Assembly (NCBI GenBank): GCA_013821985.1
Contig: PNJQ01000032.1
Coordinates: forward strand, 1-40,205
DNA: 40,205 bases
Direction: 5' to 3'
Source of the DNA: Opitutus sp.
Lineage (GTDB): Bacteria > Verrucomicrobiota > Verrucomicrobiia > Opitutales > Opitutaceae
The notes below the pieces were generated by a model, which saw nothing but the letters and a program-made list of their open reading frames with translations, was not told where the DNA came from and did no database searches. Positions 23,879-31,410 of this stretch are shown piece after piece. How positions within the stretch are numbered: position 1 is the first letter of the stretch; every line of letters begins with the position of its first letter. The position numbers were made by a program, and so were the translations under genes.

Positions 23879-25456
23879 GTGCCCCCGCCGCTTTACCCGC
23901 TGGCCGGCGCGAACACGATCACCCGACGCTCGTTCCTTGTCGGCACGGCGTCGTTCGCCGCGGCGGCATTATTGTCGCCACGGTTGCGGGCCCTCACTGC
24001 GACGCGCGTGCCGGGCGGACTGTTCACGCTCGGCGTCGCCTCCGGGGATCCCGCGCCGGACGGCATGGTGTTGTGGACGCGCCTCGCGCCACGTCCGCTC
24101 GAAGCGGGCGGCGGCATGCCCGCCGAGCCGGTCGAGGTGCACTGGGAAATCGCGGAGGACGAAGCGATGTCCCGCGTCGTCCAACGCGGCACCGCGACTG
24201 CCGATCCGGCGTGGGCGCACTCGGTGCACGTCGAAGTCGCGGGCCTGCGCGCGGAGCGCTGGTATTGGTATCGCTTCCGCGCCGGCGGCGAGACGAGTCC
24301 CGTTGGCCGCACGCGCACACTCCCGCCGCCGGACGCTCTTCCGGATCGTCTGCGCTTCGCGTTCGTTTCCTGCCAGAAATACGAGATCGGTTACTACACG
24401 GCGTTCGAGCACCTCGCGCGCGAAGACCTCGATCTCGTTGTCCACCTCGGCGATTATATCTACGAAAAAGGTGACGACGACCGCGCCGTCCGGCCGCACG
24501 GACAGAAGGAAATATTCTCGGTTGACGATTACCGCGCCCGTTACGCGCTCTACAAGACCGACCCGGCCCTGCAGGCCGCGCACGCCATGGCACCATGGAT
24601 CGTCACGTGGGACGACCATGAGGTAAGCAACAACTACGCGAACGACCAGTTCGCGAAACCCGGCGTCTTCACTTCCGCGGAGTTCCTCCTGCGCCGTGCC
24701 GCGGCTTACCAAGCCTACTACGAACACATGCCGCTCCGCCGCAGCGCGCTGCCACGCGGCCCGGACATGTTGCTTTACCGCCGGCTGCATTACGGCCGGC
24801 TCGCGTCGTTTCACGTCCTCGACACGCGCCAATACCGCTCCGACCAACCGCTCCACGACGGCGAGCGCGCACCCGACCCCGTGCTGCTCGACCCGCAAGG
24901 GACGATGTTGGGCGACCGGCAGCGCGAGTGGTTTTTCGGCGGCCTCGCCGCGTCGTCGTCCGTTTGGAACGTCATCGCGCAACAGGTGATGGTCGGCCGG
25001 CTCGATTACCACCCGGGGCGTGACATGCGATTGGCCATGGATAAGTGGAGCGGCTACGAATTCGAACGGCGCCGCCTGCTGCGCGAGTTGCGCGATGGTC
25101 GTGCGAAAAACCCGGTCGTGATTACCGGCGACATCCACTGCAATTGGGCAAACCAGCTCGCGACCGACTTTGACGCGCCCGACGCGCCGCCGGTGGCCGT
25201 GGAATTCGTCGGCACGTCCGTCACGTCCGGTGGCGACGGCCGCCCGAAGTTCGATGAGCCTGACGCCGTCTTGGCCGACAACCCGTTCGTGAAGTTCTTC
25301 AATGACGAGCGCGGCTACGTGAGCTGCGAAGTCACGCCGACTGCGTGGCGCACACATTATCGGACCGTGCTGTTCGTCAGCCGTCGCGGCGCGCCGCTCA
25401 ACACCCGCGCGACGTTTGTTGTCGAGAGCGGACGACCGCTCCTCCTACGCGCCTGA
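23879..25456 (+). CDS. phoD: Alkaline phosphatase/phosphodiesterase, PhoD family, Tat-exported
   Basis: A 525-residue enzyme that releases phosphate from phosphomono- and diesters in the periplasm. The twin-arginine signal TRRSFLVGTASFAAAALL is near residue 15. A PhoD N-terminal beta domain follows (GLFTLGVASGDPAPDGMVLW). The metallophosphatase core has FVSCQ (the iron-ligand cysteine), HLGDYIYE, TWDDHEVSNNYA, and ITGDIHCNW. The GTG at 23879 is needed to include the Tat signal. Length is normal for the family. It follows the TonB receptor by 8 bases; the permease gene starts 72 bases after its stop. Confidence 0.95.
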   Translation: MPPPLYPLAGANTITRRSFLVGTASFAAAALLSPRLRALTATRVPGGLFTLGVASGDPAPDGMVLWTRLAPRPLEAGGGMPAEPVEVHWEIAEDEAMSRVVQRGTATADPAWAHSVHVEVAGLRAERWYWYRFRAGGETSPVGRTRTLPPPDALPDRLRFAFVSCQKYEIGYYTAFEHLAREDLDLVVHLGDYIYEKGDDDRAVRPHGQKEIFSVDDYRARYALYKTDPALQAAHAMAPWIVTWDDHEVSNNYANDQFAKPGVFTSAEFLLRRAAAYQAYYEHMPLRRSALPRGPDMLLYRRLHYGRLASFHVLDTRQYRSDQPLHDGERAPDPVLLDPQGTMLGDRQREWFFGGLAASSSVWNVIAQQVMVGRLDYHPGRDMRLAMDKWSGYEFERRRLLRELRDGRAKNPVVITGDIHCNWANQLATDFDAPDAPPVAVEFVGTSVTSGGDGRPKFDEPDAVLADNPFVKFFNDERGYVSCEVTPTAWRTHYRTVLFVSRRGAPLNTRATFVVESGRPLLLRA

Positions 25457-25528
25457 CCAGCGCGGGCTTGTTCAATTCTCTTTCGCCCCTAAACATCGCC
25501 CCGTCCTTGCTTCCGCGAGCGACGGGCC

Positions 25529-26911
25529 ATGCCAGATCTCAAAATCCCCTCTGAAATGCTCTCCGGCCCGTTCCTCTTCGGCGCGCTCGCGCTCGGCATC
25601 GCGTTCATCGTCGTCGCCACGACCAAGTTCAAACTGCATCCGTTCCTCGCGCTGATCATCACGGCTTACGGCATGGGCCTGTGCGGCGGCATGACTCCGA
25701 CGCAGACGATCGCCGCGCTAACTGGAGGATTCGGCAAAACGATCAGTTACATCGGCATCGTCATCGCCTGTGGCTGCATCATCGGCATGGTGCTCGAGAA
25801 AAGCGGCTGCGCCCTCGTCATGGCGAACCTGATGCTGCGTCTCATCGGTCGCTCGCGCTCCGTGCTCGCCATGTCGTGCACCGGCGCGCTCGTTTCGATT
25901 CCGGTATTTTGCGATTCCGGCTACGTCATTCTCTCGCCGCTCACGCGCTCGCTTGCGCGCCAGACCGGCGTCTCGCTCGCGACGTTTGCGGTCGCGCTGA
26001 GCATGGGCTTGTATGCGACACACTGTCTCGTGCCGCCGACGCCGGGACCGATTGCGACCGCGGGGGAATTGCGCGCGGACATCGGCACCGTGATTTTGCT
26101 CGGCGCGCTCGTGGTCATCCCGATTGTCGCGGCGACCTATGCCTACGCGCAGTTTGCGGGGCGGCGCATCTTCGTTGACGCTCACCGGCCGGGCGAAACC
26201 GCGGCCTCCGAGCCGGCGGCTAACGCCCCGAGTTATGGTGCCTTCGCGGCGTTCTCGCCGATCCTCTTTCCGGTGCTGCTGATCGCGCTCAAGTCAGTGG
26301 CGGACCTCCCGTCCCGTCCGCTGGGTGATGGCTCGCTGCGGGTCGTGCTCGGTATGCTTGGCGATCCGAACGCGGCGCTCGTGCTCGGCGTTTTTCTCGC
26401 GGCGTTTGTCGTGCGCCGGCACGGCCTCGAATCGTTCGCGACCTGGTGTGGCGACGGTTTGCGCGACGCCGGCACGATCATCTTGATCACGGCCGCCGGC
26501 GGTGCGCTCGGCGGCGTGCTGCGCGAAACGCCGATCGCGAAACTCGTGGGCGACGGGCTCTCCACCTTCAATCTCGGCACCTTTAGCATCGTGCTGCCGT
26601 TCATCGTCGCCGCGGGCCTGAAAACCTCCATCGGCTCCTCGACGGTGGCGATGATCACCACCGCTTCGCTCGTTTCGCACCTGCTGCCGTCCATGGGACT
26701 CGCGACCGGCTTCGGTCCGGCGCTCGCGACGCTCGCGATTGCGTCGGGCGCAATGATGGTCTCGCACGTGAACGACAGTTATTTTTGGGTCATCACGCAG
26801 ATGTCGAATCTGTCCGTGTCGCAAGGTTACCGCCTGATCACGGTCGCTTCGGGCATCGCGGGCCTCACGGGCATCCTCACGGTTTTTCTGCTCAGTCTTT
26901 TTCTCCTCTGA
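25529..26911 (+). CDS. GntP-family permease (gluconate/glycerate type)
   Basis: A 460-residue inner-membrane transporter with about 12 helices. GntP features are KFKLHPFLALIITAYGMGL, GGFGKTISYIGIVIACGCII, SIPVFCDSGYVILSPL, the substrate-loop HCLVPPTPGPIA (about 170), AGLKTSIGSSTVAMITT, and MVSHVNDSYFWVITQ near the end. Family members carry gluconate, glycerate or related hydroxy acids with protons. The glycerate kinase two genes downstream makes glycerate the best guess. The next gene starts 6 bases after the stop. Confidence 0.9.
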   Translation: MPDLKIPSEMLSGPFLFGALALGIAFIVVATTKFKLHPFLALIITAYGMGLCGGMTPTQTIAALTGGFGKTISYIGIVIACGCIIGMVLEKSGCALVMANLMLRLIGRSRSVLAMSCTGALVSIPVFCDSGYVILSPLTRSLARQTGVSLATFAVALSMGLYATHCLVPPTPGPIATAGELRADIGTVILLGALVVIPIVAATYAYAQFAGRRIFVDAHRPGETAASEPAANAPSYGAFAAFSPILFPVLLIALKSVADLPSRPLGDGSLRVVLGMLGDPNAALVLGVFLAAFVVRRHGLESFATWCGDGLRDAGTIILITAAGGALGGVLRETPIAKLVGDGLSTFNLGTFSIVLPFIVAAGLKTSIGSSTVAMITTASLVSHLLPSMGLATGFGPALATLAIASGAMMVSHVNDSYFWVITQMSNLSVSQGYRLITVASGIAGLTGILTVFLLSLFLL

Positions 26912-26917
26912 TTTTCC

Positions 26918-27637
26918 ATGCGTTCTACCAACCGTTTCCTTCGCGCCGCGGCGCTTGCCCTCCTTTCGATCACGTCGGCCGCCCTCGCGGTCGCTGAGGC
27001 CGGACGCTACCTGCGCGCCGCGGATTTTGACGTCACCACGCTCATCGTCCCCGCGCCCGCGGACGATTCGCTGACGACCGCGACCGATCTCGAAGTCGTT
27101 TATCAGATCCAGCAACGCCGCACGCCCGAGCAGGTCGCGCTCGCCGCCTACTTCGTAAACGACCACGTCTTTCAATACGATGCGGCGATCGGGCCGTGGT
27201 TTACGGCGGAGAACATGCCTTTCACGGCAGAATTTTTCCAACAGATCCACGACGACCGTTACGCGATCAGCACGCAGGGCAAACGCGCTTGGAAACGCCC
27301 GCGTCCGCCGCTGGTCGATGCGCGGATCAAGGCCGCCGTCGATCTGCCGAAGAGCGGCGCTTACCCGAGCGGTCACGCCACGCAGGCGTTCGTCTGGGCC
27401 GTGTTGCTCGGTGAGGCTTTTCCGGAAAAACGCGCGGCGCTGCGCGCCCGTGCCGAAACCGTGGCGTGGTCGCGCGTGATCGGCGGCGTGCATTATCCCA
27501 GCGACATTGTCGCCGGCCGGATGCTCGGCGAGAAGCTCGCACAGGAATTCCTCAAGGTGCCCGCCGTGCGCGAGGCGCTGGCGCGCGTGAAGGCTGAAGC
27601 GGAGATTGCCTCGAAGCGACCGGCCCTCGAAGACTAG
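26918..27637 (+). CDS. Class A acid phosphatase (PAP2 superfamily), periplasmic
   Basis: A 239-residue secreted non-specific phosphatase. The signal peptide is RFLRAAALALLSITSAALAV. All three parts of the catalytic signature are present: KX6RP (KRAWKRPRP, about residue 122), PSGH (YPSGHATQAF, about 148), and SRX5HX3D (SRVIGGVHYPSD, about 186) with the nucleophilic histidine. Length fits PhoN/PhoC-type enzymes. It is squeezed between a permease (6 bases) and a kinase (3 bases), so it is surely translated with them. This points to removal of phosphate from the substrate before uptake. Confidence 0.9.
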   Translation: MRSTNRFLRAAALALLSITSAALAVAEAGRYLRAADFDVTTLIVPAPADDSLTTATDLEVVYQIQQRRTPEQVALAAYFVNDHVFQYDAAIGPWFTAENMPFTAEFFQQIHDDRYAISTQGKRAWKRPRPPLVDARIKAAVDLPKSGAYPSGHATQAFVWAVLLGEAFPEKRAALRARAETVAWSRVIGGVHYPSDIVAGRMLGEKLAQEFLKVPAVREALARVKAEAEIASKRPALED

Positions 27638-27640
27638 AGC

Positions 27641-28780
27641 ATGCGAGCTCTTGTTGCCTTCGATAAATTCAAGGATGCCCTGACCGCCGGCGACGCTTGC
27701 GCCGCCGCGCGCTCCGGGCTCGGCGCCCACGAAATCGATTGCTGTCCACTGACCGACGGCGGTGAAGGCTTCTCCGCAATCCTCACGGAAGCCGCGGCCG
27801 GGCGCATCGTTCCGGCCACCGTCACCGGCCCGCGCGGCGCGCCAGTCGCCGCCGGCTACGGCCTCGTCGCGTTGGAAAAAATTCCCGCGGCCGCTCGCGC
27901 GAAAATGAATCTCGCCGCCACCGGCGAGATCGCCGTCATCGAAATGGCGCGCGCCAGCGGACTCGCGCTGCTCGCACCCGCCGAACGCGATCCGTGGCTC
28001 ACGACTTCACGCGGCACGGGCGAGTTGATCCGCGCCGCGGCGCAGGCCGGCGTGCGGGCGATTTTGCTCGGCGTCGGTGGCAGCGCGACGCACGACGTCG
28101 GACTCGGCGCGTTGTCGGTGCTCGGATTGAAATTTCGCGATTCGCTCGGCGGCGAAGTGGCCGATCCGATTCCGTCGAACTGGGCCGCGGTTGCGGCGAT
28201 CGAAGGCACGATCGAGCCCAGCCTGCCACCGATCTTCATCGCGTGCGACGTGGCGAATCCGCTCATGGGCACGTTCGGCGCCGCGTCGGTTTACGCGCCG
28301 CAAAAGGGATTGCTGCCGGAAGATTTCACGCGGCTCGAATACATGACCGGGCGCATGGCTGCGCTGCTCACGACGCACGCCGGCAAACACCCGCTGCTCT
28401 GCGAAACGCCCGGCGCGGGCGCCGCGGGCGGCATCGCATTCGGCCTGATGTGCACGCTTGGCGCGCAATTGCTGCCGGGCTTCGAGTTCGTCTCCGCGTG
28501 GTTCAATCTCGAGCGACGCCTCGCCGATGCCGACGTCGTGCTGACGGGCGAAGGGCGCTTCGATGACAGCTCGCTGCAAGGCAAGGGCCCCGGCTCGATC
28601 GTGCGGCGCGCGCTCGAACTGCAAAAGCCCGTGCACGTTTTCGCCGGCCAGATCGCCGTCACGCAGCCGCCCGCCGGGCTGAACCTGCACGCGCTCACGC
28701 CGCCCGGCACGCCGCTCGCTGACGCGCTCGCTTCGACGCGTGAGGATCTGCGTGCCGCCGTGCAACGCACTTTTCCCTGA
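27641..28780 (+). CDS. Glycerate kinase (GarK/GlxK family)
   Basis: A 379-residue cytosolic kinase that phosphorylates glycerate, in this family usually at O-2 to give 2-phosphoglycerate. Signatures are VAFDKFKDALTAGDA at the N-terminus, PLTDGGEGFSAIL (about 37), RGTGELIRAAAQAGVRAILL with GVGGSATHDVG (about 145), CDVANPLMG, AASVYAPQKG, GAGAAGGIAFGL (about 263), and LTGEGRFDDSSLQGKGP (about 305). The motif set is complete. It starts 3 bases after the phosphatase stop, and its own stop abuts the next ATG. Together with GntP it defines a glycerate-assimilation pair. Confidence 0.95.
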   Translation: MRALVAFDKFKDALTAGDACAAARSGLGAHEIDCCPLTDGGEGFSAILTEAAAGRIVPATVTGPRGAPVAAGYGLVALEKIPAAARAKMNLAATGEIAVIEMARASGLALLAPAERDPWLTTSRGTGELIRAAAQAGVRAILLGVGGSATHDVGLGALSVLGLKFRDSLGGEVADPIPSNWAAVAAIEGTIEPSLPPIFIACDVANPLMGTFGAASVYAPQKGLLPEDFTRLEYMTGRMAALLTTHAGKHPLLCETPGAGAAGGIAFGLMCTLGAQLLPGFEFVSAWFNLERRLADADVVLTGEGRFDDSSLQGKGPGSIVRRALELQKPVHVFAGQIAVTQPPAGLNLHALTPPGTPLADALASTREDLRAAVQRTFP

Positions 28781-29605
28781 ATGAAAACACTTTCGCTGCT
28801 GCTCTTGGGTTTGCTTGCCCCCGTTTGTCTTGTCGCCGCGGAGCCGGCTTGGAAATTCACCGAACTGCGCCGGTTCCCGGCGGCGGAAGCACGGCAGGGC
28901 GTCGCGGCCAGCGCCGATCACCTGTTCGCGATCAATAATCACGAACTCGGGCAATATTCGAAAAAGACCGGTGAGCGCACCGCGCGTTGGGAGTGCCCCG
29001 AAGGCGCGCCGCTCACCCACCTCAACGCCGGCATCGTGCACGAAGGCCGTTTGTATTGCGCGCATTCGAATTATCCCGGCGTGCCGATGTGGAGCTCCGT
29101 CGAGATGTGGGACGCGCGAACCTTGCAGCACGTCGGCTCGCGCAGCTTCGGCCGCACCGATGGATCGCTGACCTGGCTCGATCGCCGCAACGGTCGCTGG
29201 ATCGCGTGTTTCGTGCATTACGGCAAGAAGGGCGGGGAACCGGGCCGCGGACCGGAGTGGACGCGCATCGTCGAGTTCGACGACGAGTGGCGCGAGACCG
29301 GCGGTTGGGTGTTGCCGCCGACGCTCATGGCGAAACTCGCCGCGCGCGGCTACAGTTGCTCTGGCGGCGCGATCGGTCCGGGCGGATTTCTTTACGTGAC
29401 CGGCCACGACGAACCTGAGCTCTACGTGTTGAAGTTCCCCGCGGCCGGTCCCGCACTCGAGTGGGTCGGCACGATTCCGGTGCCCGCCGAAGGTCAGGCC
29501 TTCGGCTGGGATCCAGTCGAGCGCGACGTCGCTTACTTCATCAATCGCAAGACGCGTGAAGTGATCGCGGGTCGCGTCAGCGCGGTCGAGGCGGCTGCGC
29601 GATAG
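28781..29605 (+). CDS. Secreted protein of unknown function, end of the glycerate locus
   Basis: A 274-residue exported protein with signal peptide MKTLSLLLLGLLAPVCLVAA. The body has repeating strand-turn patterns rich in Trp, Gly and His (LFAINNHELGQYSKKTGE, LTHLNAGIVHEGRLYCAHSN, SSVEMWDARTLQHVGSRSF, GGFLYVTGHDEPELYVLKF). These suggest a small beta-propeller. It has no catalytic motif that I recognise. Its ATG immediately follows the stop of glycerate kinase (tga-atg), so it is co-translated and likely belongs to the same job, perhaps binding or processing the substrate outside the cell. Confidence 0.7.
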   Translation: MKTLSLLLLGLLAPVCLVAAEPAWKFTELRRFPAAEARQGVAASADHLFAINNHELGQYSKKTGERTARWECPEGAPLTHLNAGIVHEGRLYCAHSNYPGVPMWSSVEMWDARTLQHVGSRSFGRTDGSLTWLDRRNGRWIACFVHYGKKGGEPGRGPEWTRIVEFDDEWRETGGWVLPPTLMAKLAARGYSCSGGAIGPGGFLYVTGHDEPELYVLKFPAAGPALEWVGTIPVPAEGQAFGWDPVERDVAYFINRKTREVIAGRVSAVEAAAR

Positions 29606-29665
29606 CCGCGACGGTGCGCGCGGATTTCGCCTCGTCAGCGTTGGGCCGCCGGAACAAATAGCAGG

Positions 29666-30664
29666 GTGACCATCAACCCCGAGCGCGTGCGCCGTTTGCT
29701 TTGTCAGCTGCAGGACTCGATCCGTGAGTCGGTGCGTGCCGCGCGCCGCGGCGGACTCGCGCGCATGGGGCGCGTCGCGGCCGTGACAGCGTCAGACACG
29801 ATCTACGGCGTGGATAAGATCAGCGAAGAAACGGTGCTCGCGTGGCTCGAGCAGCATTGGCCGCGCCGCTGGCCAATCGAGTTGGTGATGGAAGGTCTCG
29901 ATGAGCATGGCGCCGTGACGTTTCCGCGCGGCACGCCGGTCGCAGCCACGAAATGGAAACTCATTCTCGATCCAATCGATGGCACGCGCGGGCTGATGTT
30001 CGACAAGCGCAGCGCGTGGAGTCTCGCCGCGCTCGCGCCGCAACGCGGAACACGCAACACCACGGCGGACCTGTTCGTGGCCGCCATGACCGAGCTGCCG
30101 ACGAGCAAGTCCGGTTTTGCGGACCAGCTCAGTGCGGTGCGCCGTCGCGGTATGCGCGCGGAGCGGCTCGATCTGCGCACGGGCGGGCGGAAGAAGTTTC
30201 GGCCTCCGCCGTCGAGGGCGACGAGCGTGGCGCACGGCTTCGCGTCGTTCGCGAAGTTCTTCCCCGAGGGGAAAGCCTGGCTGGCAGCACGCGAGGAAGC
30301 GCTGTGGCGCGAACTTGGGCTGAGCGGCGCGAGCGGCGGGCAACCGGTGTTCGACGATCAATACCTTACGACGGGTGGTCAGCTCTACGAACTGATCATG
30401 GGGCACGATCGCTTCATCGCGGACTTGCGGCCGGTCGCGTTCGAGCGACTGAAGATTGCGCGCGGTGCGGCACTGGCGTGTCATCCCTACGATATTTGCA
30501 CCGCGCTGATCGCGGAGGAAGCAGGCTGCGTCGTGCGCACGCTTGAGGGAAAGTCGCTGCGTGCTCCGCTCGACACGACCAGTCCGGTCGCGTGGGTCGG
30601 TTACGCGAACCGTTCACTCGCGCGGCGCATCGGGCCGGTGTTGCGGCGGGTGATGGCGAGGTAA
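29666..30664 (+). CDS. FIG-superfamily phosphatase (inositol monophosphatase-like)
   Basis: A 332-residue protein with the FIG-family metal sites: DPIDGT at about 102-107 (LILDPIDGTRGL), an upstream glutamate in LVMEGL (about 76), and a late aspartate in HPYDICTALIAEEAG in the place of the WDxAAG motif. The family removes phosphate from inositol phosphates, fructose bisphosphate or PAP. The middle (about 125-225) is longer and more basic than a standard inositol monophosphatase, so the substrate is uncertain. The GTG at 29666 is the chosen start. It lies 60 bases after the glycerate locus, so co-transcription is possible. Confidence 0.75.
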   Translation: MTINPERVRRLLCQLQDSIRESVRAARRGGLARMGRVAAVTASDTIYGVDKISEETVLAWLEQHWPRRWPIELVMEGLDEHGAVTFPRGTPVAATKWKLILDPIDGTRGLMFDKRSAWSLAALAPQRGTRNTTADLFVAAMTELPTSKSGFADQLSAVRRRGMRAERLDLRTGGRKKFRPPPSRATSVAHGFASFAKFFPEGKAWLAAREEALWRELGLSGASGGQPVFDDQYLTTGGQLYELIMGHDRFIADLRPVAFERLKIARGAALACHPYDICTALIAEEAGCVVRTLEGKSLRAPLDTTSPVAWVGYANRSLARRIGPVLRRVMAR

Positions 30665-30665
30665 G

Positions 30666-30754
30666 GGCCGGTTTCAACCGGCCGGAAAGCACGCCGTGCG
30701 CGAATTGCCTTAGAACGGTTTCGGCTTTTCTGTCGCCGGGCTCGCTGAGCCCGG
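30666..30754. repeat. Extragenic palindromes in the spacer between convergent genes
   Basis: Within the 234-base spacer after the FIG-phosphatase gene lie two perfect stem-loops: ggccggtt/aaccggcc at 30666-30683, and ccgggctc/gagcccgg with loop gct at 30736-30754. The core of the first recurs exactly, in reverse complement, at 38959-38972. No T run follows, so they are poor intrinsic terminators. Nothing else was seen in the spacer. Confidence 0.5.
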
Positions 30755-30898
30755 TCGGCGAATCTTCGCTCGCGAAGGCCCTCCCGGGGTCGGCGCCCCC
30801 CGGCCACACGTTTTCTGCAAATGTTACAGCGAACGTCGCCGTATTCGCAGACGACGCTGCGTCAAGTCCCTCTGAAGCCGACCCACCTTAAGGCACGG

Positions 30899-31351
30899 TC
30901 ACTTCGATTGCTCGATCGACGCGACGCGGCCGTTCTCGAACACCACGCGGATTCGTTCCTCGGTTTCCGAGCGGTAGGCGTCCGCATAGACCGGGAAGTA
31001 ATGCATGCGATAGGTCTTCAGGAAGGGATCGAAGTAAACGCGGCGGTTGTAGCCGACGAAGTGCGTGCCGTCGTAGCGCTCGAAATAGGTGTTATAGACC
31101 CAGACGATCTGCGAACCGGCGGCGCTGCGTGACTCGCGCTTTTGGTCCGGCGCGCCGAGCGCGAGATAAACCATGTCTTCGGTAAACCCGAGGTCGATGA
31201 TGCCCTGCTTGATCTTCGCCTGCGTGTTCGCGTCAAGGCTGGCGAAGAGCTGAGGGTTCTCGGCGATGCGCGTGTCCACCGTTTGACAACCCGCCGCGAA
31301 CAGCAGCGCGGCGCCGGCGAGGGTGATCGTGAGGAGCTTTCGTGGGTTCAT
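30899..31351 (-). CDS. Small outer-membrane lipoprotein, SmpA/BamE-like
   Basis: A 150-residue predicted lipoprotein. MNPRKLLTITLAGAALLFAA is followed by GC (lipid cysteine at about 22). The stretch KIKQGIIDLGFTEDMVYLALG resembles the start of SmpA/OmlA (BamE-like) domains, where a G...V...LG.P pattern begins a small two-helix, three-strand fold. The rest (WVYNTYFERYDGTHFVGYN, ERIRVVFENGRVASIEQ) ends with the strand typical of such domains. Whether it joins the Bam complex is not known. It lies 59 bases after the copA stop on the same strand and may share that transcript. Confidence 0.72.
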   Translation of the reverse strand: MNPRKLLTITLAGAALLFAAGCQTVDTRIAENPQLFASLDANTQAKIKQGIIDLGFTEDMVYLALGAPDQKRESRSAAGSQIVWVYNTYFERYDGTHFVGYNRRVYFDPFLKTYRMHYFPVYADAYRSETEERIRVVFENGRVASIEQSK

Positions 31352-31410
31352 GATGACAGTTGAGACGACGCGGAGCCTACTCAGGTTCCACCGGATTGCG
31401 AGTTGCGGGT

